This document shows, piece by piece, positions 44,754-54,049 of a DNA stretch of 64,000 bases (positions are counted from its first letter, which is position 1; every line of letters begins with the position of its first letter). Origin of the DNA: Candidatus Nitrospira allomarina (GTDB taxonomy: Bacteria > Nitrospirota > Nitrospiria > Nitrospirales > UBA8639); contig NZ_CP116967.1 of assembly GCF_032050975.1 (NCBI RefSeq), forward strand, positions 2,601,001 to 2,665,000. The letters are read 5' to 3'. The position numbers and the translations under genes are program-made. Below the pieces are notes generated by a model. It was not told the DNA's origin and made no database searches. It was given only the letters and a program-made list of their open reading frames with translations.

Positions 44754-46292
44754 TTATGAGGATTTCAACAGTCCTTGGAACCGCCGGACCTCAAGTAGGC
44801 GGTAACCCGTGTACCGTCCCAAAGCAATGGTACAGGCTAAAAGGACGAGGAGTAATTCAGGAAAGGTAAAAAACATATAATCCATTGTTTCAAGACTCAT
44901 GAGCAAATAGGTGAGTGAGGCTACCGCCAGGCTTCCTGTTGCCTGCTGAAGAGCTTCACCCGGACCTCGTTCATCCCACACAATCGACATGCGTTCGATT
45001 GTCATGGTGACAATGACCATAGGGAATAAGGCTACGGAGAGCCCTCTGACGATTCCCAGGTGATGAGAGAGGATACTTAACATGCCCATCATTAACACCA
45101 CGACAATGAGGACGGCAGCGAGGCGGGGAACCAAGAGCAGTTTTAAATGTTCCAAATAAAACCGAACCGCTAATCCTAACGCGATGAGCAGTGAAAAAAG
45201 AGTGATCCCCCATAGCAATTGAGTTTCTCGAAATGCCAACGCGATGAGAATTGGCATAAACGTCCCAAAGGTTTTTAATCCGACAACATTTCTCAGGAGG
45301 ACCAGAAGAAACGCGCCAACGGGAATGAGAATAAGGATGTGATAAACGATCTGTTTCTCCACGGGTAGGCTGAAAAGGGAAAATTTCAACCAGCCCGGAT
45401 TCATGACCTTGCCACGGGCAACCGCAGCTTGTATGGCTTTTTCCTGGTTAGGGCTGGCAGAAAGACGAAATTCAAGTTCCTTCCCTCCATCAATATGGAA
45501 CAAGGGGGAATCGCCACGCCACCAGGCAAGATAGTTGTCCGGAATACCGGTTGTGATCTCCTCAAGATCGAAGGGGACCCACGTATCCTTGTCAAAAACT
45601 TCAATCCATGCCTTCAGGTTAACGGTTCGAGCTTCCCTGCTTAGTTCGATTCCATGAACTACACGGGCAGGTGTGCCGTCTAAGGTGATAATTTGAGCGA
45701 TGGCTTGTTCCGGAGGTTGTTGGGAGAGGAGAAGGGCTTCATAGGAATCCGGATTGTTTTTGGTAAATCGTCGAATCAGACTTAATGTTAACGAGTTGGT
45801 CTCCGCAGACTGTTTCTTGACTTCCGAGAGAAGAGCCATGGCAGCTTGAAGAAAGGCACCTTCAAGATCGGGGAGGTTTCCCTGTAAATCTTTGGGCTGC
45901 TGAAGAGCATCCGTAAACTGTTGAAATTCCGTTTCCCAATTCTTCATTTGGCGAATGATGCCGCGATAATAAAGAATCTGGACCCCTTCTGCATGACGTT
46001 TCGACCAGGTGACCACCCGGTTCGGTCCTTCTGATTTTTCCGTGACGCCATATTCCTGCCCAATGAAAGATTCTGTGGTGATGATATACGGCAGAATGGA
46101 TTGCGGGGTAAACATGGACACCTGCACAGGCCCACCTATAGCTTGAAAGCTGATTCGGCTCTCCACGTTCCACACTTCAGATGTACTGTCGGGATTGAGC
46201 GGGAACCCCAGCACGAGGACTTTGTACAGAAAAACGGAAAGGCCCAAAAGAGAAAGTAGGAAGATCAGGGATATGAAATGAAGTCGGTTCAC
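44754..46292 (-). CDS. Inactive transglutaminase fused to seven-helix membrane domain
   Basis: 512 residues. One N-terminal membrane helix (7-30) is followed by a periplasmic transglutaminase-like region to about 300, where the usual Cys-His-Asp triad is not obvious. The C-terminal part (about 315-500) has seven hydrophobic helices (e.g. ILIPVGAFLLVLLRNVVGLKTFG, ALFPMVIVTMTIERMSIVWDERG, YMFFTFPELLLVLLACTIALG). This is the UUP1/7TM type paired with ATP-grasp and retropepsin genes. It probably acts as the membrane sensor or scaffold. The start overlaps the previous gene by four bases. Confidence 0.85.
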   Translation of the reverse strand: MNRLHFISLIFLLSLLGLSVFLYKVLVLGFPLNPDSTSEVWNVESRISFQAIGGPVQVSMFTPQSILPYIITTESFIGQEYGVTEKSEGPNRVVTWSKRHAEGVQILYYRGIIRQMKNWETEFQQFTDALQQPKDLQGNLPDLEGAFLQAAMALLSEVKKQSAETNSLTLSLIRRFTKNNPDSYEALLLSQQPPEQAIAQIITLDGTPARVVHGIELSREARTVNLKAWIEVFDKDTWVPFDLEEITTGIPDNYLAWWRGDSPLFHIDGGKELEFRLSASPNQEKAIQAAVARGKVMNPGWLKFSLFSLPVEKQIVYHILILIPVGAFLLVLLRNVVGLKTFGTFMPILIALAFRETQLLWGITLFSLLIALGLAVRFYLEHLKLLLVPRLAAVLIVVVLMMGMLSILSHHLGIVRGLSVALFPMVIVTMTIERMSIVWDERGPGEALQQATGSLAVASLTYLLMSLETMDYMFFTFPELLLVLLACTIALGRYTGYRLLEVRRFQGLLKSS

Positions 46293-46849
46293 TTTGTCGT
46301 TTGAGAGGAGCAGTCGGATTTTAAAAGATGGGTGGTGGAAGAATCGACGATAAAATGGTGTGCCAAAAACATTCGCCCAATCAATAATGGATATTTGTAA
46401 TTACTGCGATCGGCTAGATTCACTTCCGTGGTTTCAACATGTCCTCCCAGACAGAGATTCAATAGCACAACCGGGCGCTCAGAGGATTCCTGCTTGTGTC
46501 GTTTGATTTTGACAGTCCGGTGAACCTTGCGTTCGAGAGTGACCTGTGTTCCGTCCTGGCTTGTGAGGTCAAATTTGACCCAACGTTCATCATTTCGGGA
46601 AAAAGTGGATAAATTTTCGGCGTGCAAAGAGGCACTCATCGCTCCGGTGTCCAGTTTGGCCTCAAGACGAATTGCATCCGGTAAGAGTATGGCTTCCTCC
46701 ACCCAGCCAGCGCGTATCGGAGAGTCCTTCGCCATAAGGGGTGTGGCAGGTTGGAAAAGGGCTGCCCAGAAGGTCAATATGAATGCCACGGGGAGTGGTG
46801 CCTTCAACAGAAAAACCGTCATGAGCAGAAACCTGCGGCTCAATAGCAT
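46289..46849 (-). CDS. Retropepsin-like aspartic protease (COG4067, 'ATP-dependent zinc protease')
   Basis: 186 residues from the ATG at 46849; starts at 46963 and 46819 are possible, with weak ribosome sites everywhere. The N-terminal hydrophobic signal/anchor (LLMTVFLLKAPLPVAFILTF) is followed by the protease core with catalytic Asp in LEAKLDTGAMSASLHAENL and the conserved TLERKVHRTVKIKR and YPLLIGRMFL. This family trims peptide products, perhaps those made by the ATP-grasp partner. First gene of the module. Confidence 0.8.
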   Translation of the reverse strand: MLLSRRFLLMTVFLLKAPLPVAFILTFWAALFQPATPLMAKDSPIRAGWVEEAILLPDAIRLEAKLDTGAMSASLHAENLSTFSRNDERWVKFDLTSQDGTQVTLERKVHRTVKIKRHKQESSERPVVLLNLCLGGHVETTEVNLADRSNYKYPLLIGRMFLAHHFIVDSSTTHLLKSDCSSQTTK

Positions 46850-47388
46850 GGAAGATTTGGAGAAATCCAAACCTTTATCCTTATTCTCCTGAAATTTGGT
46901 TGCAGATACCGGGAATGTTCTAGAAACGAAATTTCCTTGGTAAACACCAGGGTGTTTGAAATGCATTTGGGGCTGAATTTCCGCATAAGATATCACAATG
47001 TCATATGGAAATATAGTTTGATCTAGGAAAAGGCCATGGAGTGAAGGCAAAGAAATGAAGGGTTTTCCGACATAAATCCTTCCGAGTCCCCTCTTTGATA
47101 AAGGCAAAGGGAAGGTTGTTTCTGCGCTGTTTTGAATACTTGATCCGGTGGTGTTTGCCTGATAACCCACAGAACTTGCCCACCGACACTCTACTTCCAA
47201 AGGAGAGGAATTCCAAGCCTATGCCCATTCAAAAAAGACTACGAGTGGAAGTGCCCATGAAAAATCCCGAAGAACCGATATGAATAACTGGTTGAGGCAG
47301 ATGAGTAGTTCCATGCGCTTATAGAATATGGATGCGGCCTCGATTGTCATCCCTTATCACTGTTTCAGGCTGCACGATGAGTACCGCT
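46850..47388. other. Intergenic between retropepsin and receiver genes
   Basis: About 540 bases. The reading frame of the retropepsin gene stays open upstream to 47200, but the product there is not protein-like. Near 47088-47107, CCCCTCTTTGATAAAGGC resembles the dispersed CCCTTTATCAAAGGGG intergenic repeats of other genomes. No gene supported. Confidence 0.4.
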
Positions 47389-47748
47389 TCACCGCCCGAT
47401 TAGATCAAGGGCTGTTTGCAGATTTTCCAGGGAATAGGGCTTTACCAGAGTGGTGGTCGCTCCGAGGGAGTACGCATGGTCAATCACATTCCGATCAGAA
47501 TGCGTCGTCGTGAAAATAATGGGAATAGTTGCGAGATCATATGTCGTTCTTAAGGTGTGGATGAATTGAAAGCCATTCATTTCCGGCATCCGATAATCAC
47601 AAATCACAAGATCAAATCCTGAGGAGCGCAATATGCAAAGACCTTCGTGACCACCAGCCACCTCATGACACACACATCCTAAGGAGGATAGTCTGGTTGT
47701 TAAAATTTCACGATGATCCGGATTGCCCTCCACGATTAAAATTCTCAT
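47389..47748 (-). CDS. Single-domain response regulator
   Basis: 119 residues, a receiver domain only. Phospho-acceptor Asp51 in ICDYRMPEMNG, the Thr in IIFTTTHS, and Lys103 in LVKPYS are kept. The N-terminal acidic pair is E-G (IVEGNPDHRE) instead of D-D, which may weaken Mg binding. No output domain. It may relay phosphate from the hybrid kinase or act by protein contact. The ribosome site is weak. Confidence 0.85.
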   Translation of the reverse strand: MRILIVEGNPDHREILTTRLSSLGCVCHEVAGGHEGLCILRSSGFDLVICDYRMPEMNGFQFIHTLRTTYDLATIPIIFTTTHSDRNVIDHAYSLGATTTLVKPYSLENLQTALDLIGR

Positions 47749-48286
47749 TTTAAGTAGCCTTTGAGTTATGTGGGGCTTGTCGATTCATTACCCCTCTCCG
47801 TCAGTCGAGGGGAGTGTCAATTCTGACAGCACCTTTCTTCTTCGGCCTCGACTGCTCATGATAGAAGTGTATGGTCTCTTTCTTCATTATCACTATTTTC
47901 ATGTGAATTGCCATGAACAACACAACGGAAGGAATTTTGATTTTCGTCCTTAAGTGGTTGACGGCTGTACGCGACATGGTCTTCTCATGAGCCATTCTGA
48001 CCTATGGCATTGGCACTCGTGGGGGTGTTGCAGTCGTCCGTCCCTCAACAGGGAAGAACCCGGACAAGGAGATTCCGGTGTGACAGCCTGAGTCGAATGG
48101 AGCAAACCTTATACATTTGATTTTTTCTGATTCCCGATTTGTCCATTGGTCGGTTTACGACGATCATGCTACTCATAGGGAACAAGACGGCAATTGAGAA
48201 TCTGGTATGAAGGATTCAACGTTTGATGTTGGACACTCAACAGTTTTTCAATTGAAAATTACATTCACTTCGCGAGGAGGTGTGCG
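47749..48286. other. Intergenic, no gene supported
   Basis: 538 bases. A minus-strand frame at 47801-47995 is not protein-like. GAGGAGGTG before 48287 is the ribosome site of the next gene. No motif copy was seen. Confidence 0.4.
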
Positions 48287-48619
48287 ATGAAAAGATTTTT
48301 AACTGTGTGTATGGCAACCGCGTTCATTTTGGGTACGACAACCCTGGGAATGGCCGGACAGGGAATGAAGGACGTTTCCGCTGAGGAAAATGTCCCTGAA
48401 AACATTCAACGAAGCACGCCATCCGCTGAGCCCTCACTTGGCGAGGGCAGTGGGCCTGGAAGCCGGTCGGATCAATTGACCGAAATGGAAGATGTGGATG
48501 CTAAGAATCCTAATCTGTCCAAGAAGGAAGGGAAGGCCGCACAGGCCGCTAAGGAACTGCAGGACAAGGGTCCTCACGCTCCAATTTCCAGTCAGAGTTC
48601 ATCCCAGAAAAGTCACTGA
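48287..48619 (+). CDS. Small exported low-complexity protein
   Basis: 110 residues. Signal peptide to about 23 (RFLTVCMATAFILGTTTLG). The tail is polar (SAEPSLGEGSGPGSRS, KEGKAAQAAKEL) and disordered. GAGGAGGTG precedes the ATG. It is similar in form to the protein at 38009, but not clearly homologous. Confidence 0.65.
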   Translation: MKRFLTVCMATAFILGTTTLGMAGQGMKDVSAEENVPENIQRSTPSAEPSLGEGSGPGSRSDQLTEMEDVDAKNPNLSKKEGKAAQAAKELQDKGPHAPISSQSSSQKSH

Positions 48620-48656
48620 TGCACTGAGGTGAATTGCAGCGTGTCGCCGTGATGAG

Positions 48657-48692
48657 TTGGCCGTCAATGTGGGTAACCGGATTGACGGCCAA
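48657..48692. terminator. Hairpin after the 48287 gene
   Basis: TTGGCCGTCAAT (48657-48668) pairs with ATTGACGGCCAA (48681-48692) around a 12-base loop. There is no T run. Confidence 0.5.
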
Positions 48693-48813
48693 TTCCTCGG
48701 TATCACAACCTAACTCAATTCGTGAATGTAGGTGCGATGTGCGGAAAGCTGGTGTCAATGGTCGTCTGGACAGGATAAAAAGAATACTGACTTAATTAAG
48801 AAGAGGACATGAC

Positions 48814-49494
48814 ATGTTAAGAGATCTCAATAAAATGAAGAACTGCGTGCTCCAGGGTACAGATGGAATTATCGGTACTGTAGCAGACGTCTATGCCAAT
48901 GATCAGACATGGAAAATACATTATCTCGCTGCTGACACCGGGAATTGGTTGCAAGGCCGACATGTGTTGATTTCTACCCAGAGTTTCGTGCATCCCCATG
49001 AAGACATTGGGTCGTTCCGGGCTTTAGTCAGTAAAGCTCAAGTTGAGGGCGCGCCCCCGTTTGAAATAGAAAAACCATTTTCGTGGGAGAAGGAACGGGA
49101 AATTTGCAACTATTATCGATGGAGCACGTATTTTCCAATTGATGAGAGGGAATTATCGGTGTTTCCCGGCATCCTGACCAGCGCGAACGGGCTTAAGGAT
49201 TTTTCCCTTCAGGCGACGGATGGGGAAATCGGAAAGATTATCAATTTTCTCATTGATGATGCCAACTGGACCGTCCGCTATATGGTTGTGGATACCTCCA
49301 AATGGTTGGCCGGCCGAAAGGTGTTAATCAGTCCAATGTGGAATAAATCCATAAACTGGGCAGAGAGAACAATGGTTGTGGATCTCAATCAGGATCAGAT
49401 TGAAAAATCTCCTGAGTATGATCCCACGGCACCCATTGAACGAGTGTATGAAATAAACCTATATAAGCATTACGGTAAACCACATTACTGGTAG
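48814..49494 (+). CDS. Double PRC-barrel domain protein
   Basis: 226 residues, cytoplasmic, with two PRC-barrels: GTDGIIGTVADVYANDQTW ... GNWLQGRHVLIS and ATDGEIGKIINFLIDDANW ... SKWLAGRKVLISP. The two halves are duplicates with a Tyr-rich linker. AAGAGGACATGAC precedes the ATG. It is followed, after about 210 bases, by zwf. Confidence 0.8.
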   Translation: MLRDLNKMKNCVLQGTDGIIGTVADVYANDQTWKIHYLAADTGNWLQGRHVLISTQSFVHPHEDIGSFRALVSKAQVEGAPPFEIEKPFSWEKEREICNYYRWSTYFPIDERELSVFPGILTSANGLKDFSLQATDGEIGKIINFLIDDANWTVRYMVVDTSKWLAGRKVLISPMWNKSINWAERTMVVDLNQDQIEKSPEYDPTAPIERVYEINLYKHYGKPHYW

Positions 49495-49655
49495 AGATTT
49501 CAAGTGAAACGCATGCCAGGATGATGGAGGGAATGGAGGAACATTCTGCTAGAGACGCCTAATCTTGTTTTCCCATGCGGTGATAATGGACCGTCATCAA
49601 AACAAAGGAATTTTCTCCAGACGTATTCTTGAGTACCTTTACGTGGGATCCGGGA

Positions 49656-49663
49656 ACAGGGTT
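49656..49663 (+). promoter_or_regulatory. Near match to CCAGGGTT upstream of zwf
   Basis: ACAGGGTT on the plus strand, 46 bases before the zwf start, followed by TTGTC. One mismatch to the octamer. Confidence 0.25.
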
Positions 49664-49708
49664 TTGTCGCTCCGATGGTTGTCTTGAAAAGAGGTTCATA
49701 AAGGCCGT

Positions 49709-51160
49709 ATGTTTGAGCATTTGGTCATTTTTGGAGCGACAGGGGACGTCTCGAAGCGCTTTGTTTTTCCTGCCTTAGCTCAGGTGTTCGCCAACCGGGG
49801 TCTTCCCACAGAATATGGAATCACGGGCGTTGGTCGGCGGAATTGGAATACGCCTCAGTTCCAAGAATATGTGTCCGGTTTACTTGCCAACCATCATACT
49901 CCACCCCCTCTGAGATCCCGGGAAGGATTTTTGGAATCTTTGGAGTATGTCCGTGTAGAAGATCTTGGTGAGACTCGACAGATTCAGTCGATCTTTCGTA
50001 AACAGGCAGGATCGACACTTCTATATTTGGGGTTACCTCCCCAGATGTTTCCTCCCGTTTTGGAGTCCCTCGGACGGGTGAATTTACCACCGGAATCCCG
50101 AATCATTATTGAAAAACCGTTCGGGTTAAGCTATTCCCAATCAAAAGAATTAAACCGGCTTGTGCATCAAACATTTCCTGAAGAGTGCATCTATCGCATG
50201 GACCACTTTTTAGGTATGCCGATTGTGCACACCATTTTGGGACTTCGATTTGCCAATCCCGTCTTTATGCCCATTTGGAACCGGCATTCCATCAAAAAAA
50301 TCGAGGTGATCTGGGATGAGACCTTGACGGTGGAAGGGCGTGCGGACTTCTACGATCGCGCCGGAGCCTTGAAGGATATGATTCAAAATCACCTCCTCCA
50401 GTTGTTGGCCGTTCTGGCTCATGAGCCATTGGAAACCATGTGGTCTCCTGATTTTCGGGACAAGAGACTGGAATTGTTCAAGTCCGTGAGAAAACTGTCA
50501 AGGGCTGAGGTTCGAGCACAGACCGTACGAGCTCGTTACCGGTCAGGGGAGATAGGTGGTGTGCGGGTTCCCGGTTATGAAAAAAGCGAAGGTGTGGATC
50601 CCGAACGAAACACTGAAACGTTTGCTCAGGTGATCCTATGGGTCGACAATGAACGCTGGCAAGGCGTGCCTTTTGTGTTACGGTCCGGAAAAGCGTTAAG
50701 TCGAGATCGAAAAGAAATTCGAGTGCATCTTACACCTGGGCAGAACAAGACGGAATTCCCCCTTTCAGAGGAGGGCGGGAACATTTTACGATTGAATCTC
50801 GCGAGTGAAGAAGTCCATCTTGGGATATTTACTATCCAGGAAGCCGGTGGGGTCAGACCGGCACCAATGAGGGTGGACGATCCCATTTCTCCTGAACATC
50901 TTTCCCCCTATGAACGGTTGTTCCTCGAAGCCATGACCGGCCAAACACGACTTTTTGTGCGGGATGATGAGGTCGAAGAGATGTGGGAAATTATTCAACC
51001 CATTGCCGATGCCTGGGCAGAAAACGTGGTTCCCTTACAGGAGTACCCGGCAGGGTCCAACGGTCCACCTTTGGAGGAAACCGGAGGGGTGACAGAGTCC
51101 CGCCAAACACGTACGACAGCGGAGACTCCTGGGAGCGAGCCATTCCCATCCTATCATTAG
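49709..51160 (+). CDS. zwf: Glucose-6-phosphate dehydrogenase
   Basis: 483 residues. GATGDVSKR is the NADP loop, IEKPFG the substrate loop, and DMIQNHLLQLLAVLA carries the catalytic His. The substrate motif, normally RIDHYLGKE, reads RMDHFLGMP, so the phosphate-binding Lys is Met. Activity or specificity may differ. The product would be 6-phosphogluconolactone plus NADPH, feeding peroxide defence. No lactonase or 6-phosphogluconate dehydrogenase lies beside it. The last 50 residues are Pro/Thr-rich and extra. It overlaps the convergent mgtC gene by four bases. Confidence 0.85.
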   Translation: MFEHLVIFGATGDVSKRFVFPALAQVFANRGLPTEYGITGVGRRNWNTPQFQEYVSGLLANHHTPPPLRSREGFLESLEYVRVEDLGETRQIQSIFRKQAGSTLLYLGLPPQMFPPVLESLGRVNLPPESRIIIEKPFGLSYSQSKELNRLVHQTFPEECIYRMDHFLGMPIVHTILGLRFANPVFMPIWNRHSIKKIEVIWDETLTVEGRADFYDRAGALKDMIQNHLLQLLAVLAHEPLETMWSPDFRDKRLELFKSVRKLSRAEVRAQTVRARYRSGEIGGVRVPGYEKSEGVDPERNTETFAQVILWVDNERWQGVPFVLRSGKALSRDRKEIRVHLTPGQNKTEFPLSEEGGNILRLNLASEEVHLGIFTIQEAGGVRPAPMRVDDPISPEHLSPYERLFLEAMTGQTRLFVRDDEVEEMWEIIQPIADAWAENVVPLQEYPAGSNGPPLEETGGVTESRQTRTTAETPGSEPFPSYH

Positions 51161-51624
51161 GATCCCATGTGATCGGGTTTTGATGGTGTGGGCGTGACAC
51201 GTTTTTTAACTAACGGCATGAACCGAAACGTTAAAAAGTTCAAAACGCTTAACACAATGGCAATTTCGTAACGATCCCATGCCACGGCCATTCCGATGGC
51301 TCCGGTGTTCCAAATGCTTGCCGCGGTTGCGGTTCCGGCGACATTCCCTCTGTCTTTGAGAATAGCCCCACCGCCAATAAATCCGATTCCGGTTAGGATG
51401 CCGTAAATCACACGAGCTTCGGCATCGGTAGAACTCAGAACATGGATACCCGTCAACATGTAGGCGCATGACCCGAGGGCCACCAGCGGAAACGTGCGGA
51501 GCCCGGCCCCGTGCGACTCCTGTTCGCGATCCCATCCTAATGGGACAGCCAAAAGAAACGCGATAATAAGATGGTAAAAATGTGACCAAACCTGATGCCA
51601 GTTCAGGGCGATTAATACATCCAT
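51157..51624 (-). CDS. MgtC/SapB family membrane protein
   Basis: 155 residues with four to five hydrophobic helices. Family signatures: AVPLGWDREQESHGAGLRTF, GILTGIGFIGGGAILKD and GTATAASIWNTGAIGMAV. MgtC proteins affect Mg/phosphate balance and ATP synthase under stress. AAGGAAAG precedes the ATG. Its last codons overlap the end of the convergent zwf. Confidence 0.85.
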   Translation of the reverse strand: MDVLIALNWHQVWSHFYHLIIAFLLAVPLGWDREQESHGAGLRTFPLVALGSCAYMLTGIHVLSSTDAEARVIYGILTGIGFIGGGAILKDRGNVAGTATAASIWNTGAIGMAVAWDRYEIAIVLSVLNFLTFRFMPLVKKRVTPTPSKPDHMGS

Positions 51625-51687
51625 TATGAGTCTTTCCTTGATAAGGCGGGGGACGTTGGAGTGGTGATAACCGTCCGGAAAAAAGCG

Positions 51688-52578
51688 TCAGGTATCATGC
51701 GGCACATCCTGGTCTTTCCGGTGGCGGGTGATCAACGTTTCCAAGGGTTCTTTAAATGTTAACGTGCGATAGGGGAACGGGATTTCAATTCCGGCGGAAT
51801 CTAATGCCTGCTTCACGGCAGCCACAACCTTGTCCTTTGATTTTCTGATGTCCACTGGGCGGGATCCCGTCCACCAGGTCACCTCAAAGTCAATGCTACT
51901 TGCCCCAAATCCCTGGGCAAAGATTTGTATGTCTTTCTCTTGATTGACCGTGTCTAATCCTTCCAACGCCTGCCGGATCACATCACGTCCGGCATTGACA
52001 TCCTCTCCATAGGCGATGCCACACATAATGGTGACCCGGCGCAGGTCCCGGTCGGTCCGCACCGTGACAGGATTTTTAAACAGCACGCTGTTGGGAATAA
52101 CCACTCGTTGGCCGTCCGTTTGACGGATATGGGTATCTCGAATGGTGATTTCTTCCACAAACCCCTCCAATCCTTCGCATTCAATGACATCCCCTAATTG
52201 AAACGGCTCGCGAAGCAGGATCAAAATACCGGCCAGAAAATTTTCAAAAATATCCTTGAAGGCAAATCCAATGGCAATGGAGCCCAGTCCCAATCCGGTG
52301 AGAATTTTTCCCGGTGTTAAGCTGGGAAAGATAATGATGGCCGCAATCAATATTCCGACTATCCAAATGCCGATGAACACAAGTTTGCGTAATAATTCTG
52401 ATAGAGATTCCCGTATACCAAAACGAGAAAAAATCCGCCTCAATAGGGTCTCCAGAGCCTTGGTGCTCAACCAGGTCAACCCAAGGATCACGATGGCTGA
52501 AATCACATTCGGAAGGTGAGCCAATGCCTGGCTTCCCATTTCCCGAAGACTGTTCAGTATAATGTTGAGGGGTTCCAT
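51688..52578 (-). CDS. Small-conductance mechanosensitive channel (MscS family)
   Basis: 296 residues from the ATG at 52578; a TTG at 52596 is an alternative. Three N-terminal helices are followed by the pore/beta domain with GLGSIAIGFAFKDIFENFLAGILIL and PFQLGDVIE, then the alpha/beta vestibule (IFAQGFGASSIDFEVTWW). It opens under membrane tension and releases osmolytes. It is adjacent to the AI-2E-type transporter (18-base gap). Confidence 0.9.
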   Translation of the reverse strand: MEPLNIILNSLREMGSQALAHLPNVISAIVILGLTWLSTKALETLLRRIFSRFGIRESLSELLRKLVFIGIWIVGILIAAIIIFPSLTPGKILTGLGLGSIAIGFAFKDIFENFLAGILILLREPFQLGDVIECEGLEGFVEEITIRDTHIRQTDGQRVVIPNSVLFKNPVTVRTDRDLRRVTIMCGIAYGEDVNAGRDVIRQALEGLDTVNQEKDIQIFAQGFGASSIDFEVTWWTGSRPVDIRKSKDKVVAAVKQALDSAGIEIPFPYRTLTFKEPLETLITRHRKDQDVPHDT

Positions 52579-52596
52579 GCGTTTATCCGGCAACAA

Positions 52597-53775
52597 TCAG
52601 GTCAGACCTGACGAGTGAGGGTTAATAATCTTCCCATGCACTTCCGTAATATCTCCCGACTTCAGGCGGGGAATAACTAACTCCTTCGCCAGGATCTTCA
52701 AACAGGCCGCAAGGGGGATGGCCAGAATGAGGCCTAACACTCCCCCTAGCGCTCCGCCGATTAAGACGACGAGCAGAATCGTTGCGGCACTGAGGTCGGT
52801 GGACTGACTTTGAATCCAGGGCGTGAGCACCCAACCCTCAATGAATTGAACACCCAGATAGACTGCGCTGGGCCAGACGAGGACTTGCATCCAATAATCG
52901 TCGATAGAGGAAGGCCCCATGGACATATCCAAATATTTCAACAGTAGAGCAATAGGCCACATCAAGGTGGCGGCATAGGGAATCAGGCTCAGAACGCCTG
53001 CGCAAAATCCCAAAAGAACCCAATAGGGCATTTCTACTAGGAACCAGCCTCCTCCAAACATCACGCTCATTATCAAAGCAATGAGCAATCGTCCTCTGAA
53101 AAATTCTCCAATAGCCGCGTCCATTTCTGTCAGCAGTTTTTCCCAGCGGGCATCGCCTTGAGATTCGACCAAACTCCAAAAAGTTTGCTGAATGGAGGGA
53201 AAACTCCAGGCAAAAAAGAAAAAGTAAATGACGATTAATGAAAGGGAAAAAAGAAAAGAACCCAGTGTCCCGATAATGATATTCGTAAAATAAAATACCT
53301 GCCCGGTTCCCGAGAAAAAAGTTTTCAGCGTGGCGAAGGGATTACTCTTAATATTGGTGGAAACTTCGTAAAGCCTGCGGGAAATGTCTTCGAGGTCCAC
53401 CTCATACCGGTGAGCCAAAATGGAAAGATATGTCGGGACTTTTTCAAAGAAATTTCGCAGTTGATCGACAAGAAGTGGTCCTATCCACAGGACGAGGCCA
53501 CTGAACAGCACGCACATGATCATGGCCATGAAGGCCACGGCGACCCATCGCGGCAACCTCCAGGCCTGTTCCACGTAATCCAGAGTTGGGTCAGCCAGGT
53601 AGGCCAAACCCAGACCAATTAAAACCGGTACAAGAATGGCCTGTAATTGCAAACATAACCAGAGGAACCACACAACCACCCCGAGTATACACAATTCACG
53701 AACGGCCACGACTTCCCAGAGATGGAGGTTCCTGGAAAGTTTTCTTCTGGTTGTGGAGGGAGCCGGCAATGGCAT
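52597..53775 (-). CDS. AI-2E family transporter (PerM-like)
   Basis: 392 residues from the ATG at 53775; a TTG ten codons earlier is possible. About eight transmembrane helices, a periplasmic/cytoplasmic loop of about 90 residues, and family blocks LIPYAATLMWPIALLL, AATILLVVLIGGALGGVLGLILAIPLAA. These proteins export signals or act as Na+/H+-linked transporters. It forms an operon with the MscS gene. Confidence 0.8.
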   Translation of the reverse strand: MPLPAPSTTRRKLSRNLHLWEVVAVRELCILGVVVWFLWLCLQLQAILVPVLIGLGLAYLADPTLDYVEQAWRLPRWVAVAFMAMIMCVLFSGLVLWIGPLLVDQLRNFFEKVPTYLSILAHRYEVDLEDISRRLYEVSTNIKSNPFATLKTFFSGTGQVFYFTNIIIGTLGSFLFSLSLIVIYFFFFAWSFPSIQQTFWSLVESQGDARWEKLLTEMDAAIGEFFRGRLLIALIMSVMFGGGWFLVEMPYWVLLGFCAGVLSLIPYAATLMWPIALLLKYLDMSMGPSSIDDYWMQVLVWPSAVYLGVQFIEGWVLTPWIQSQSTDLSAATILLVVLIGGALGGVLGLILAIPLAACLKILAKELVIPRLKSGDITEVHGKIINPHSSGLT

Positions 53776-54049
53776 ACATGATGTCCAATACGAATGTCCT
53801 GGCAATTATTTACCATTCTCATCTCTACCAAAGTTCAGGATGCTCCTACATGGATAAAACCTCGCGGACCCTTCGTAACTTGTCTATTTGAATGAACAAC
53901 GTCAGGAGACATCATGGGGAATCAGGAAGAGATGAGTCGACAAAAATTTTTCATTAAAAGATTTTCCATTGAGTGCATGCTCCTTTGAAGGAAGGAGTAA
54001 GTGGCCGGAGATGGCATTGGATTTTTTAACGTGCCGGATGGAGGACAGA

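Noticed and set aside
47221-47283. 20-codon frame starting MPIQKRLRVEVP
   Set aside because: No suitable ribosome site at proper spacing and no conserved feature.
53913-53987. 24-codon frame starting MGNQEEMSRQKFF with GGAG upstream
   Set aside because: Too short and without supporting context, although the ribosome site is fair.
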